A stretch of DNA of 57,034 nt from Thermaceae bacterium (GTDB taxonomy: Bacteria; Deinococcota; Deinococci; Deinococcales; Thermaceae). How positions within the stretch are numbered: the first letter of the stretch is position 1; each line of letters begins with the position of its first letter. The notes under the pieces were generated by a model. It saw only the letters and a program-made list of their open reading frames with translations, searched no databases and had not been told where the DNA came from. A program made the position numbers and the translations under genes. The stretch covers positions 1 through 57,034 of the forward strand of contig JADMIM010000012.1 in assembly GCA_015478585.1 (NCBI GenBank), given 5' to 3'. Positions 41,644 through 50,573 of this stretch are shown here, in pieces.

Positions 41644-42273
41644 CTGGGCCAGGGCGGCCAAAACCTCCTCGTCGGAGGTTTGCGGAAAGTCCTGATACCA
41701 CTCGCCCACCGCCCCAAAATCGGTGGGAACCAGCGGACAAACCACTTGGTTTACCAGGGATTTGATCTCCTCGAGGGTCTCGGGCGGTGCGACCGGGACG
41801 GCCACCACCACTCGAGCCGGGTTTCCCTTTTCCACCGCCGCCAGAGCAGCTTTCATGGTTGCCCCGGTTGCCAGGCCGTCGTCCACCACAATTACGGTTT
41901 TGCCCTTCAGGTCGGGGAAAGGGCGGTGGCCCCGATAAACCTGCTCGCGGCGCGAAAGTTCCTGACATTCGCGCTCCTCGACAGGCTCGATATCGCTGGG
42001 AGAAAGTCTCAAGCGGCGGAGTAGCTCTTGGTTCAGCACCCGCCCGCCACCCGAAGCAATCGCCCCCATCGCCAGCTCGAGGTGGCCGGGCACACCCAGC
42101 TTGCGCACCACCAACACGTCCAGGGGGGCTTGGAGAGCCCTGGCGACCTCTTTCGCCACCGGAACCCCGCCCCTGGGCAGCCCGAGTACGTACAAATTCT
42201 TCTGCCCGGCGTAGCTTTTTAGGGCTTCCGCCAGCACCCTGCCTGCGTCCTGACGGTTTTGGAAAGCCTTCAT
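41620..42273 (-). CDS. Phosphoribosyltransferase family protein
   Basis: This 217-aa protein has the type I PRTase fold: LYVLGLPRGGVPVAKEVARALQAPLDVLVVRKLGVPGHLELAMGAIASGG and the PRPP loop VIVVDDGLATGATMKAAL. Proteins of this length are often predicted phosphoribosyltransferases of unknown acceptor. ATG at 42273 (MKAFQNRQDAG). It is 62 bp downstream of the osmolyte permease in the same direction and may be the last gene of that transcript. Confidence 0.88.
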   Translation of the reverse strand: MKAFQNRQDAGRVLAEALKSYAGQKNLYVLGLPRGGVPVAKEVARALQAPLDVLVVRKLGVPGHLELAMGAIASGGGRVLNQELLRRLRLSPSDIEPVEERECQELSRREQVYRGHRPFPDLKGKTVIVVDDGLATGATMKAALAAVEKGNPARVVVAVPVAPPETLEEIKSLVNQVVCPLVPTDFGAVGEWYQDFPQTSDEEVLAALAQSDHGQQP

Positions 42274-42335
42274 CTTCCTAAAATACGCTGGATAACGCCT
42301 TCCACTTGTGTTTCCCGACACCCCGCCCCTGCGTT

Positions 42336-43076
42336 TCAGCTTCGCCAGGGGGTGAGCACAGCCTCGAGCCGGGTCAGCGTCCAGTCGGTGAGCAGGGCCA
42401 GCAGAGCTACCGAGACCGCGCCCTCGGTCACGAAGCCCAGGTTGCTTACCGCCAGACCTGCCACAATCGGGGTGCCCAACCCACCCCCGCCCACCAGCGG
42501 AGCCACCGTGGCCGTTGCCAGAATCAACACCAGGCTGGCCCGAATCCCAGCCAACAGCACCGGCAGGGCCAGGGGAAACTCCACCCGCCACAGCCGTTGA
42601 GTCGGCGAGTAGCCCATGCCGCTGGCCGCCTCCAGCACGTCGGCGGGCAGCGCGGAAAAAGCCTCCAGGCCCCCCCGCACCACCGGCAGCAGGCCGTACA
42701 AAAACAAGGCCAGCACCGCCCCCGTAGAGCCAAACCCGAAGATTGGCAGAGCCAGCACCAGCACGGCCACCGGTGGGAAGGTCTGCCCGATGGCGACACT
42801 GCTCTCTAACAGCGGCCTGAACGCGGCCCCCAGGGGGCGGGTAGCAAAAATCGCCAGGGGTAGGCCAATCAAAATCACCAGCAGGCCCGCCGCAACCGTG
42901 ATGCCCAGGTGTTGCAGGGACAGACTGAGCAGGGTTTCGCGGTCGAAGAGGGGAGTCTGAGCACTGGGAAAAAGTGCGCTCAGGATATGGCCCCACAGAG
43001 CTTGTTGGGCGAACAGTCCGAACAACCCCGCCCACAACAACCCCACAAGCCACAGCTTCCCCCAAGCGCTTTGCAT
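42336..43076 (-). CDS. Osmoprotectant ABC transporter permease (OpuBB/OpuBD-like)
   Basis: This 246-aa permease has a binding-protein-dependent transport domain (HLGITVAAGLLVILIGLPLAIFATRP ... FPPVAVLVLALPIFGFGSTGAVLALFLYGLLPVVRGGLEAF). The EAA-type loop is SGMGYSPTQRLWRVEFPLALPVLLAGIRASLV. The pattern is that of glycine betaine/choline importers. ATG at 43076 has a perfect AGGAGGT. It is the fourth gene of the operon (binding protein, long permease, ATPase, permease). Confidence 0.9.
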   Translation of the reverse strand: MQSAWGKLWLVGLLWAGLFGLFAQQALWGHILSALFPSAQTPLFDRETLLSLSLQHLGITVAAGLLVILIGLPLAIFATRPLGAAFRPLLESSVAIGQTFPPVAVLVLALPIFGFGSTGAVLALFLYGLLPVVRGGLEAFSALPADVLEAASGMGYSPTQRLWRVEFPLALPVLLAGIRASLVLILATATVAPLVGGGGLGTPIVAGLAVSNLGFVTEGAVSVALLALLTDWTLTRLEAVLTPWRS

Positions 43077-43102
43077 TTTACCTCCTGCCTTTAGCGGCCT
43101 GG

Positions 43103-44104
43103 TCACTCGTCCTCCGAAGCGGCTTGTAGCAGGCTCTCCAGCCGCACCATTCCCACCACCTTTCCGCGCTCGTCGCGCACCCCTACCACCCGCCCGCCAT
43201 GCGCCAGGAGGCTCGAGAAGGCATCCCTGGCCATGGCAGTTTGCGCCACCGAGAAGGGAGGAACCCTGACCCCCAGCGGCTCCACCAGCCCGTCCAGGGG
43301 AACTCTGGAGAGTCGCAGCAGTGTCCGCGAAGGCCCCAAAAAGCTCCGCACGAACTCGGTTTTGGGGCGGCCCAGCAACTCCGCAGGGGTATCGTACTGC
43401 TCGACCTGACCGATGTTCATCAAACAGATACGGTCGGAGATTTTGACCGCTTCTTCTAAGTCGTGGGTCACGAAGAGCACCGTTTTCTTGAGCTCGCCTT
43501 GCAGCCGCAAGAACTCGTCTTGCAGGCGCTCGCGGGTGGGCGGGTCTACTGCTCCGAAGGGCTCGTCCATCAGCAGCACCGGTGGGTCGGCGCACAAAGC
43601 TCGAGCCAGCCCGACGCGCTGGGCCTGTCCACCGGAAAGCTCGCGCGGGTAGCGGCTGGCATAGGTAGCGGGCTCGAGGCCCACCAACGCGAGCATTTCC
43701 CTAGCCCTGGCCCCGCGCTTGGCCCTGTCCCAGCCCAGCAGACGCGGCACTACCAGGGTGTTTTCCAGCACCGTCATGTGGGGGAACAGCCCGATGCTCT
43801 GAATCACGTAGCCGATGCCCCGGCGCAGCCCTACCTGGTCGAGCTTTTCCACATCCTGCCCGTTCAGGTACACCGTGCCCTGGCTGGGTTCGATCAGGCG
43901 GTTGACGGTGCGCAAGAGGGTGGTTTTGCCACAGCCTGAAGGGCCTAAAAGCGTGACCAGTTGTCCCCTCGAGACCTCCAGGTTAACCCCCCGCAGGGCC
44001 TCGAAGTCGGTATAGCGCTTGACCACATTCTCGAAGCGGATGGCAGTGAACTGCCCGCCAGGCTCGGCCACCTCGCTGGGGGCTTGCTCCAGTCGTCCGG
44101 TCAT
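43103..44104 (-). CDS. Osmoprotectant ABC transporter ATP-binding protein
   Basis: This 333-aa ATPase energises uptake by the two permeases. Walker A LLGPSGCGKTTLL, Q-loop VIQSIGLFPHMTV, signature LSGGQAQRVGLARAL, Walker B VLLMDEPFGAVDP and the switch His in VTHDLEEAV are all intact. A C-terminal region from about residue 245 (MARDAFSSLLAHGGRVVGVRDERGKVVGMVRLESLL) looks like a CBS-type pair, as in OpuA/OpuB-class ATPases that sense ionic strength. Its ATG overlaps the upstream permease stop (ATGA). Confidence 0.92.
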   Translation of the reverse strand: MTGRLEQAPSEVAEPGGQFTAIRFENVVKRYTDFEALRGVNLEVSRGQLVTLLGPSGCGKTTLLRTVNRLIEPSQGTVYLNGQDVEKLDQVGLRRGIGYVIQSIGLFPHMTVLENTLVVPRLLGWDRAKRGARAREMLALVGLEPATYASRYPRELSGGQAQRVGLARALCADPPVLLMDEPFGAVDPPTRERLQDEFLRLQGELKKTVLFVTHDLEEAVKISDRICLMNIGQVEQYDTPAELLGRPKTEFVRSFLGPSRTLLRLSRVPLDGLVEPLGVRVPPFSVAQTAMARDAFSSLLAHGGRVVGVRDERGKVVGMVRLESLLQAASEDE

Positions 44105-45444
44105 ACAATCCCCAGTCTGCGGCGCAGGCCCAAGCCCGCCAGCCGTAGCCCCGTGTCTACGACCAGGGCCAGCCCGATTACCGGAATAGCTCCCAGCAGC
44201 ACCATGTCGTTAGCCCCACTTTCCACCCCGCGCAGTACGAAAAAGCCTAGCCCACCCGCACCGATCAGGGCAGCCACGGTGGTGATGCCGATAGTGAGGG
44301 AGGCAGCTCCCCGCAGACCCTCGAGTATCAGCGGTAGAGCCAGGGGAAACTCCACCCGCCAGAAGAGCTGGCGGGGGCTCATCCCCATGCCCCGCCCGGC
44401 ATCCTTAGCTGCCTCGGGAACCCCCCGCAGCCCGGTGTAGACGTTGAGCACCACCGGCAGCAGGGCATACAGGGTGAGGGCCAGCAGCGCCGGGGCAGCC
44501 CCGATACCCCGCACCCCAGATTCCGAAAGGGGCGCATTGAGGGCGATGTGCAACCCGTCGGGGCCGAGCAAGCCATAGAGCCAGACTCCCCCCAAAATCA
44601 GGGCCAGCAGCCCCAGGGACAGGGCTACCAACAGGGCCAGGCCGCCCTGGGCGGCCCACAGCAGGCGCGTTGCCAGCAAGCCGACTCCCAGAACCGCCAG
44701 GGCCACCTCGAGCCGTACCCCTTGGGAGAGGGTGGCCAGCACCGGCAGCAGCAGCCCGAAGAGGGCCAGCGAGGGAATGGTCTGCAAAAACCCTGTCACT
44801 GGAAGTATCCAAGCAAAAGCGGCTCCTCGAGTCGCCAGCACACCCAGGGGCAGACCCACCACAACCGATAAAATTACCGCTGTCAGGGCCAGCGCCAAGT
44901 GTCGCCACAACTCCGCGACAAACTGGTCACGCCAGGAGGCAAGCTCCATGATTGGCCCGAGCTGATTAAATGCTCCAAGAACAATTAGAACTGCCAGGGC
45001 CACGGGCAGCGAGACCAGCGAGACCAGCCCGCCCTGCCGATAGGCCGCGAAAAAGCCCACGTAGAAAGCCAACAATGAAAGCCAGAAGCCCACCGCTAGC
45101 GAGGCTCTGGCGCTTTCTGACTGCCCTTGCAGGAAATGCGCGGCTTCCTGTCCAGCCAGCAGTCCCCAGGCCAGCACGCTGAAGCCTAGCAAGAGCCCTT
45201 GCAAACGGCCTTTTGTAATGGCCACCAACAGCCACAAAAGAGCCAACCCCAAGGGCCAGACCGAGCCCCAGCCCCACACGCCCTGGAAAGTTCCTCCAGC
45301 GATGCGGCTGGACTTGACCTCGAGCCAGGGCAGCAGCAGGGCCACCAGGCCCAACCCAGCAGCCAGTAAAGCGATGGGCTGGAGTCTCCATCTAAACCGG
45401 TGGCCCTCCCCCTGGCGCGGGGGAGGGTTGAGGGTAGGGGCCAT
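44101..45444 (-). CDS. Osmoprotectant ABC transporter permease, extended form
   Basis: This 447-aa permease is about twice the family's usual length (~220). It carries four or five extra N-terminal helices (residues 20-165) before the core (WRHLALALTAVILSVVVGLPLGVLATRG). The core is split: after LQTIPSLALFGLLLPVLATL comes a roughly 80-residue insert with at least two hydrophobic segments (LLWAAQGGLALLVALSLGLLALILGGVWLYGLL). It then resumes with GIGAAPALLALTLYALLPVVLNVYTGL and the EAA loop GMGMSPRQLFWRVEFPLALPLILEGLR. It forms an operon with the binding protein (6-bp gap) and the ATPase (ATGA overlap). Confidence 0.88.
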   Translation of the reverse strand: MAPTLNPPPRQGEGHRFRWRLQPIALLAAGLGLVALLLPWLEVKSSRIAGGTFQGVWGWGSVWPLGLALLWLLVAITKGRLQGLLLGFSVLAWGLLAGQEAAHFLQGQSESARASLAVGFWLSLLAFYVGFFAAYRQGGLVSLVSLPVALAVLIVLGAFNQLGPIMELASWRDQFVAELWRHLALALTAVILSVVVGLPLGVLATRGAAFAWILPVTGFLQTIPSLALFGLLLPVLATLSQGVRLEVALAVLGVGLLATRLLWAAQGGLALLVALSLGLLALILGGVWLYGLLGPDGLHIALNAPLSESGVRGIGAAPALLALTLYALLPVVLNVYTGLRGVPEAAKDAGRGMGMSPRQLFWRVEFPLALPLILEGLRGAASLTIGITTVAALIGAGGLGFFVLRGVESGANDMVLLGAIPVIGLALVVDTGLRLAGLGLRRRLGIV

Positions 45445-45450
45445 ATTCCC

Positions 45451-46356
45451 CTACTTGAGCAAACCCTTGGATTTCAGATAGGCCTGGGCTACATCCTTGG
45501 GGTTTTTACCATCTACAGCAACCTGGGCGTTGAGGCTGGAAAGGGTAGCCTCGTTGAGGGTCTTGAATACTGGGTCAATCAGACTCGCTAGCTCGGGATA
45601 CTTATCGAATACGGCTTTGCGCACGGTGATGGCCGGTTGATACACCGCCACCGCACCCTTGGAGTCGGTGAGGGCCACCAAGCCCAGTGCCGCGATACCG
45701 CCGTCGGTACCGTAAGCCATAGCCGCGTTGACCCCATTGGTGCCCTTGGCCGCAGCTTGCTCGGTCTGGGTAGTATTCCCGCCGGGTAGAACGACCATCT
45801 GGTCGGGCTTTAAATTAAAGCCGTAGACCTTGGAAAAAGCCTTGAAGGCATCCTCGCGGTCAAAGAATTCCTGGCTGCCCGCGAGCTTGATGGGTTTGCC
45901 TGCATTTACATACTTAGAAAGGTCGGCGATGGTCTTGAGCCCTTCCTTATCGGCCAGGGCTTTGGGCACAGCGATAGCCCAGGTGTTGTTGGCGGGGGCC
46001 GGTTGTAGCCAGACAATATTATTTTTGAGTTCGACCTCACGCACCTTGGCGTAGAGCTTGGCCGGGTCGGTGGTCTCAAACTTTACATCCTTGTACTCGG
46101 GGAAATAGGCGGCGGTTCCGGTGTATTCGGGGTAGAGGTCAATCTCGCCCGAGGTTAGGGCTTTGCGCACTACGTTGGTGGTGCCAAAGCTACAGCGGTC
46201 ATTGACCTTGAAGCCATTGCCCTCGAGCACGGTTCGTACCATCTCGCACAATACCGAGCCCTCGGTATCAATCTTGGAGCCGATGGTAATGGGGCCTTTC
46301 TGGGCCAGGGCCAAACCCATGCCCAGCGCGATCAGGAGTGCAAATACACTTTTCAT
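45451..46356 (-). CDS. Osmoprotectant ABC transporter substrate-binding protein (OpuBC/OsmX-like)
   Basis: This 301-aa secreted protein has signal peptide MKSVFALLIALGMGLALAQ. The mature part PITIGSKIDTEGSVLCEMVRTVLEGNGFKV and SGEIDLYPEYTGTAAYF are classic for the QAT (quaternary amine) binding family, as are KPIKLAGSQEFFDREDAF and AAMAYGTDGGIAALGLVALTD. Likely ligands are glycine betaine, choline or similar osmolytes. ATG at 46356 follows GGAGAG. It is the first gene of the operon. Confidence 0.93.
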   Translation of the reverse strand: MKSVFALLIALGMGLALAQKGPITIGSKIDTEGSVLCEMVRTVLEGNGFKVNDRCSFGTTNVVRKALTSGEIDLYPEYTGTAAYFPEYKDVKFETTDPAKLYAKVREVELKNNIVWLQPAPANNTWAIAVPKALADKEGLKTIADLSKYVNAGKPIKLAGSQEFFDREDAFKAFSKVYGFNLKPDQMVVLPGGNTTQTEQAAAKGTNGVNAAMAYGTDGGIAALGLVALTDSKGAVAVYQPAITVRKAVFDKYPELASLIDPVFKTLNEATLSSLNAQVAVDGKNPKDVAQAYLKSKGLLK

Positions 46357-46387
46357 GTCTCTCCTTCCTAGGTCTAACTCTTGAACC

Positions 46388-46416
46388 ATAGCACTCTGCG
46401 GTAGAGGCTTTGTCAG
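46388..46416 (-). promoter_or_regulatory. Putative promoter of the osmolyte-uptake operon
   Basis: On the minus strand CTGACA (46416-46411) is followed after 17 bp by TGCTAT (46393-46388). The start codon is 32 bases downstream with a ribosome site between. No operator was recognised. Confidence 0.4.
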
Positions 46417-46548
46417 GAAGATTACTGAAAAGTTTATGCCAGAATATGAAGTTCTGTTGAGAACAAAGCTGACCAGAAGTCAATTGCACTGCACAGGTCG
46501 CATCTCATACCGTGCGAGATTTATGAAAACTGCTCCAGGAAGATAAAA

Positions 46549-47613
46549 TTACCGTGGGGTGAAGAAGAAGGCCAAGGCCAGCAGGGCATACACTCCCAGC
46601 AGTAGAAAGCCCTCGAGCCAGTTGGTCTCGCCGTCGCGCACCACCGCGTTGGTAGCGATGATGCTGGCAAAGAGTGCGCCCAGCTCTAAAGGGTTTTGCA
46701 GCACCAAATCCAGCGGCTTGCCGGTAGTCCAGCCCAGCAGCACCAGCAGCGGAGCCACCAGCAAGGCAATTTGCAGCGACGAGCCAATGGCAATCTGCAC
46801 GCTCAGTTCCATCTTGTTTTTGAGCGCGAAGCTCACCGCCGCAAAGTGCTCGGCGGCGTTGCCCACCAGCGGAATTAGAATGATCCCCACGAAGAACTCC
46901 GATAGGCCCAAGGTTGCCGTAGCGGCCTCGAGGCTGCTCACCAGAAACTCCGCCATCACCGCTACGCCCACCGTCGCCATCGCCAGCACCCCCACCGAGA
47001 CGGCAATGCTCCAGTTGGCCTCGTGGTGGTGCTCCTCACCGCCCGAGCCCACCAGGTCGCGGTGGGTGCGCAGCGAGAAATAGATGTTGGCGAGATAGAC
47101 CAGAATCAGCACCATGGCTGCGGCGTGGCTAAAAGAGAGGTCGGGCAGACGCGGGTCTACCTTGAAGTAGCTGCGCTCGGCTAGGTCGAACAGAGCAGGC
47201 AGCAACAGAGCCAGGAGCGACAGCGTAAGCAGCGAAGTCATGATATTAGCCGACTGAATATTGAACTTTTGCGTGGTGAAGCGCAACCCACCCAGGAATA
47301 TCGAAAGCCCCAGCACCAGCAGCAAGTTGGAGAGAATCGAGCCCGTAATCGAAGCCTTGACCACCTCGATTTTGCCCGCCGAGAGAGCAATCCCCGCGAT
47401 AATCAGCTCTGCTGCGTTGCCAAAAGTGGCGTTTAGCAGCCCGCCCACCGTGCTCCCAGCCCGCGCCGCCAGTTCCTCGGTGGCCCGGCCCATCCAACCG
47501 GCTAAGGGCAGCAGCGCCAGCGCGGAAACCAAGAAAATCCAGACTCCAGGAGCGTGCAACAGCTCGAGCCCAAAGGCAATAGGAACGAAAATGAGCAGTA
47601 TGTAGTTCAGCAT
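46549..47613 (-). CDS. cax: Ca2+/H+ antiporter, CAX family
   Basis: This 354-aa protein has about 11 membrane helices in two repeats, each with the cation-binding motif: GGLLNATFGNAAELIIAGIAL in the first half and IPLVGNAAEHFAAVSFALKNKMELSVQIAIGSSLQIAL in the second. A His/acid-rich loop (GSGGEEHHHEANW) separates the halves, as in CAX proteins. It exports calcium in exchange for protons. It stands alone, behind the osmolyte operon. Confidence 0.93.
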   Translation of the reverse strand: MLNYILLIFVPIAFGLELLHAPGVWIFLVSALALLPLAGWMGRATEELAARAGSTVGGLLNATFGNAAELIIAGIALSAGKIEVVKASITGSILSNLLLVLGLSIFLGGLRFTTQKFNIQSANIMTSLLTLSLLALLLPALFDLAERSYFKVDPRLPDLSFSHAAAMVLILVYLANIYFSLRTHRDLVGSGGEEHHHEANWSIAVSVGVLAMATVGVAVMAEFLVSSLEAATATLGLSEFFVGIILIPLVGNAAEHFAAVSFALKNKMELSVQIAIGSSLQIALLVAPLLVLLGWTTGKPLDLVLQNPLELGALFASIIATNAVVRDGETNWLEGFLLLGVYALLALAFFFTPR

Positions 47614-48001
47614 AGAAAGGATTCTACGCTCCCGTTTGGGCCCAGAGCACAGAGCTAAACGCCGAGAGCAGAGGGCGAAACGCCGAAGGTCGAAGGCTTA
47701 AAGTCAAAAACCTAAAAACACAAACTACGTCCTGGGCGGTGTTCCTTGATAGAGCAATTAGACTGTCCTGGTGCAGCTTTTTGGCTCCTTGAATTTCATC
47801 TTTGACTTCTACAGTTAAGACCTTTCAGCCCAACGAAAGAGTCCAGGACGATATACAGTCGCTGGCCGAGATGTGCAGACAGACCTCGAGGTTTGCCCGC
47901 GTTTGATGCCCGGTTCCCGAGCTTCACCGATGTCCGCCCAGAACGGAGCCGTGAACGAATGCGTATGCGCCGTGGTTAGCTTCGGATCGCCACCAGCCCC
48001 C
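47614..48001. other. 388-bp gap without recognised gene
   Basis: Bases 47645-47700 are built from loosely repeated 9-12-bp words (AAACGCCGA, GAAGGTCGAAGGC, TTAAAGTC). CCTGG and GTCCTGG recur at 47730, 47767 and 47842. A 75-codon minus-strand frame at 47815-48042 overlaps the lipoprotein end and shows no domain. I see no promoter or terminator of quality. Confidence 0.4.
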
Positions 48002-50455
48002 TCACTTGACCTGGAAGTCGTCGAAGTTGGCGAAGGTTCCATTGTTGCCGGGTGCCGAACCTGACACGGTGAGCGTCACCGTCTTCCCGGCGAAGCCGGA
48101 GATTTCGTAGCTCTTGGTGGCATAGCCCGCGCCGTTGCACACCGCGCTGTACGGGTTCTTTGGATCGCTGAGCGTCTCGAGTGGCGGGGGGATGAAGGTG
48201 TCCAGCGCAGTGCCGCCGAGCGTGACCATCACCGTCACCGGGTCGAGGTTGCCCCAGGTGCGGAAACTCAGCGTCTTGGCACTCGCAGGTACTTTGAAGG
48301 TCTGATTGAAGCTACCCACGCGCCCGGAGTACACGTCCATGTAGATGTACGGGTTGCCGTTCTGCGCCGTCAGGCAGCGGCTCCCACTGCCCACAGTTGC
48401 GCCGACCCCGCCGAGTGTCCAGAACTTCAGGTTCTGACTGAAATCTCCGTTTTGCAGACTGGGTTGTTTCTTGACGTTCACCACTGCCTCTGCTTGCCCG
48501 AGGATGGTCTGCACGTTGGTGGTCGGGTCGGTCAGCACCACCGTGACGCTCACAGGCTGGGTGTCGCCCTCCTGATCGTCCGCCTGCCGGAACACCACCG
48601 TGTTGCTGGAGCCCACACTCGTCTGCGCCCCGCCTGCGAAGGCGCTCTTACCGAAGGTGACAAAGATGTAGCTGAGCGTGCTGGCGGTCGGCGCGGGGTT
48701 CACCGTGGCGGTAAACGTCTGTTGGTCGCCAAGCGAAAGGTCAACCGTTTTGGGCGAGAGCTGGATGGTGTTCTCCTTGACCGTGACGCTGGCGCTGGCC
48801 TTGGCAATCGTGGTTTGGTTACCGTTCTGGTTTTGCAGGGCCTCGACCGTGAGGGTGTCCGTGCCGTAGGCGATGTTGATTGTGTCGCGGTGCTTGTAGG
48901 TGATGCTGGTGCTGTTCGTGGTGAACGGGAACGCCTTGTCCGTGCCGGAGTCCGTCGCGTAGCCCGCCCCGATGCCCGTGAGTGAGTAGCGGTAGGTGAC
49001 GCTCTTGGGATCCATGCTTTGCGGCAGCCTGATGGCCGCCGTGAGGTTCACCTCGCCGCCCTTGCCGATGGTGGACTGCTCGGGCGTGAGGCGGAGGGTG
49101 ATCGGCTTGGTCACAACTGTAAACGTCTCGATGCGCTTGGACTGCTTGATCGTGCCGATAATGCCGCTGCCGTAGGTGCTGACGCTCGAGGCGGTCGCGC
49201 CTAGGAGGCTCGAGAGGCTGCGTGTCAGGCGCTCACGCATATTCTGCAGGCTATCCCGCGAGCGAATGCCAGGGTAATACACAGCCAGCACGCGATCCAC
49301 TGTGGTCGGCAATGCTTTGGAGTTGAACAGGTCAGCGAAGGCATCATTGATGCCCTGCGCAAAATCGCCGGTCTGAATCTCGCTCACAGCGTTGCTCGAG
49401 AGGCCCTGTAAAATCGGGCTGAGGTCGGCGGCGGTGCGCTGCTTCGCACCCGCCTCGAGTGCGCTGTTGATGGTAGGCGCGAGGAACCGCTCGATGGCGG
49501 TCTTCATCGCCAGGTCTTTCGCCATCTGTGCCTTGTCGCTGCTGACCGAGCTGGAGAGCGTATTCCCGCCCACCCCGATGACTGTGACGGTGTAGATCGC
49601 GGTCTGGTTGTTGTCGCCGCCGGGAACGGCCACATCTTGAGACTTGATCGCGCTGCGCGGCACATCACCCTGCGCGAAGCCGGTGAGCGCCTGAAAGGTC
49701 TGCGCGGTCGAGGGTTGCTCGATCGCTGCACCCTCGAGCGGGAAATTCACAACTGTACCTGGGCTTGGACTGGTGCGATCCACATAGACCTGCACCGGGC
49801 GACGGAAGGCGTTGTAGACGTTGATTGCGTCGTTAAGTGGGGCGGTTTCGCGCACCAACAGGCCGCTCGCCTGGTAATCCGGGGAGACGGTCACGTTAAG
49901 CGGCCCAATCCCGTTCGCGCCGCCCGCGCGCAGTGGGGCAAGCACAGTCAGCATCGCTGCGAGCGCCGCCTTGATCGTGGGGTTGTCCAGGCTGATCTGT
50001 GATGGGTTGGTGAAGAATGCCCCTTTCACCGCGTTCTCCACCGGCTTCAGCACGTCGCTCTTGGAGAGGAAATCAATCAAGCTTGTTTGCATCGCGGGTT
50101 CGAGGAATTGGCCCTGGAGTGCGTAGAATGCGAACGCCTCGGCGGTGGTGCGGAAGCTCAGGGTCGTCCGGGTGCTCGAGACGAAGCCCATCAGGAGCGT
50201 GCCACTCGTGTTGCTGATGCTGGCGAGCGTGACACCATCGCCGGTCAGGGTCGCCTTACCCGAAATCCCGCTCAGGGTGCTCGAGCCATACGGGGTCGAG
50301 AGTGTCGCCGCGCCCATGCTCACACCGGAAGGCAGCGAGACCTGTACGGTCACGTCTTGTAGGGCATTCGCATCGGGTACAGCGTTTCCGCCACAGCCGG
50401 AAAAAACCAGCAAACCCAGTAGCAAAAGTAAGCCAGCACTCATCGATCTAGCCAT
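48002..50455 (-). CDS. Large surface lipoprotein with Ig-like repeats and a C-terminal CBM-like domain
   Basis: An 817-aa lipoprotein with lipobox VFSGCGG (Cys near residue 21). An N-terminal part with AATLSTPYGSSTLSGISGKATL is followed by a helical region (about 95-420). Two Ig/Big-like modules follow (ITLRLTPEQSTIGKGGEVNLTAAI; IQLSPKTVDLSLGDQQTFTATV). The C-terminus NGDFSQNLKFWTLGGVG ... FANFDDFQVK resembles carbohydrate-binding sandwich domains. No enzyme domain is seen; a surface adhesion or polymer-binding role is likely. The start ATG has GGAGGT nine bases upstream. The codon pattern (many GTC, ACC, GCG) differs slightly from neighbours. Confidence 0.72.
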   Translation of the reverse strand: MARSMSAGLLLLLGLLVFSGCGGNAVPDANALQDVTVQVSLPSGVSMGAATLSTPYGSSTLSGISGKATLTGDGVTLASISNTSGTLLMGFVSSTRTTLSFRTTAEAFAFYALQGQFLEPAMQTSLIDFLSKSDVLKPVENAVKGAFFTNPSQISLDNPTIKAALAAMLTVLAPLRAGGANGIGPLNVTVSPDYQASGLLVRETAPLNDAINVYNAFRRPVQVYVDRTSPSPGTVVNFPLEGAAIEQPSTAQTFQALTGFAQGDVPRSAIKSQDVAVPGGDNNQTAIYTVTVIGVGGNTLSSSVSSDKAQMAKDLAMKTAIERFLAPTINSALEAGAKQRTAADLSPILQGLSSNAVSEIQTGDFAQGINDAFADLFNSKALPTTVDRVLAVYYPGIRSRDSLQNMRERLTRSLSSLLGATASSVSTYGSGIIGTIKQSKRIETFTVVTKPITLRLTPEQSTIGKGGEVNLTAAIRLPQSMDPKSVTYRYSLTGIGAGYATDSGTDKAFPFTTNSTSITYKHRDTINIAYGTDTLTVEALQNQNGNQTTIAKASASVTVKENTIQLSPKTVDLSLGDQQTFTATVNPAPTASTLSYIFVTFGKSAFAGGAQTSVGSSNTVVFRQADDQEGDTQPVSVTVVLTDPTTNVQTILGQAEAVVNVKKQPSLQNGDFSQNLKFWTLGGVGATVGSGSRCLTAQNGNPYIYMDVYSGRVGSFNQTFKVPASAKTLSFRTWGNLDPVTVMVTLGGTALDTFIPPPLETLSDPKNPYSAVCNGAGYATKSYEISGFAGKTVTLTVSGSAPGNNGTFANFDDFQVK

Positions 50456-50489
50456 TCCTTACCTCCGTGGGAGGAGTATGGCAAATGGC

Positions 50490-50510
50490 AACTTAATTTG
50501 AACTTAACTG
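50490..50510 (-). promoter_or_regulatory. Direct repeat resembling an OmpR/PhoB-type site
   Basis: On the minus strand GTTAAGTTCAAATTAAGTT contains two TTAAGTT units spaced 11 bp apart, the helical-turn spacing used by winged-helix response regulators. It lies 35 bases upstream of the lipoprotein start, where the promoter is expected. Confidence 0.35.
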
Positions 50511-50573
50511 AAGGGTACGCGTATAAGGGGTGGAGCAAAAGGAAGAGCCAACTACCCTCAGCTCGAGACCGCT

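Noticed and set aside
41620-43065. 481-codon frame that would extend the phosphoribosyltransferase upstream
   Set aside because: The extension overlaps the permease gene in another frame and has Gly/Arg-rich shadow composition; the real start is ATG 42273.
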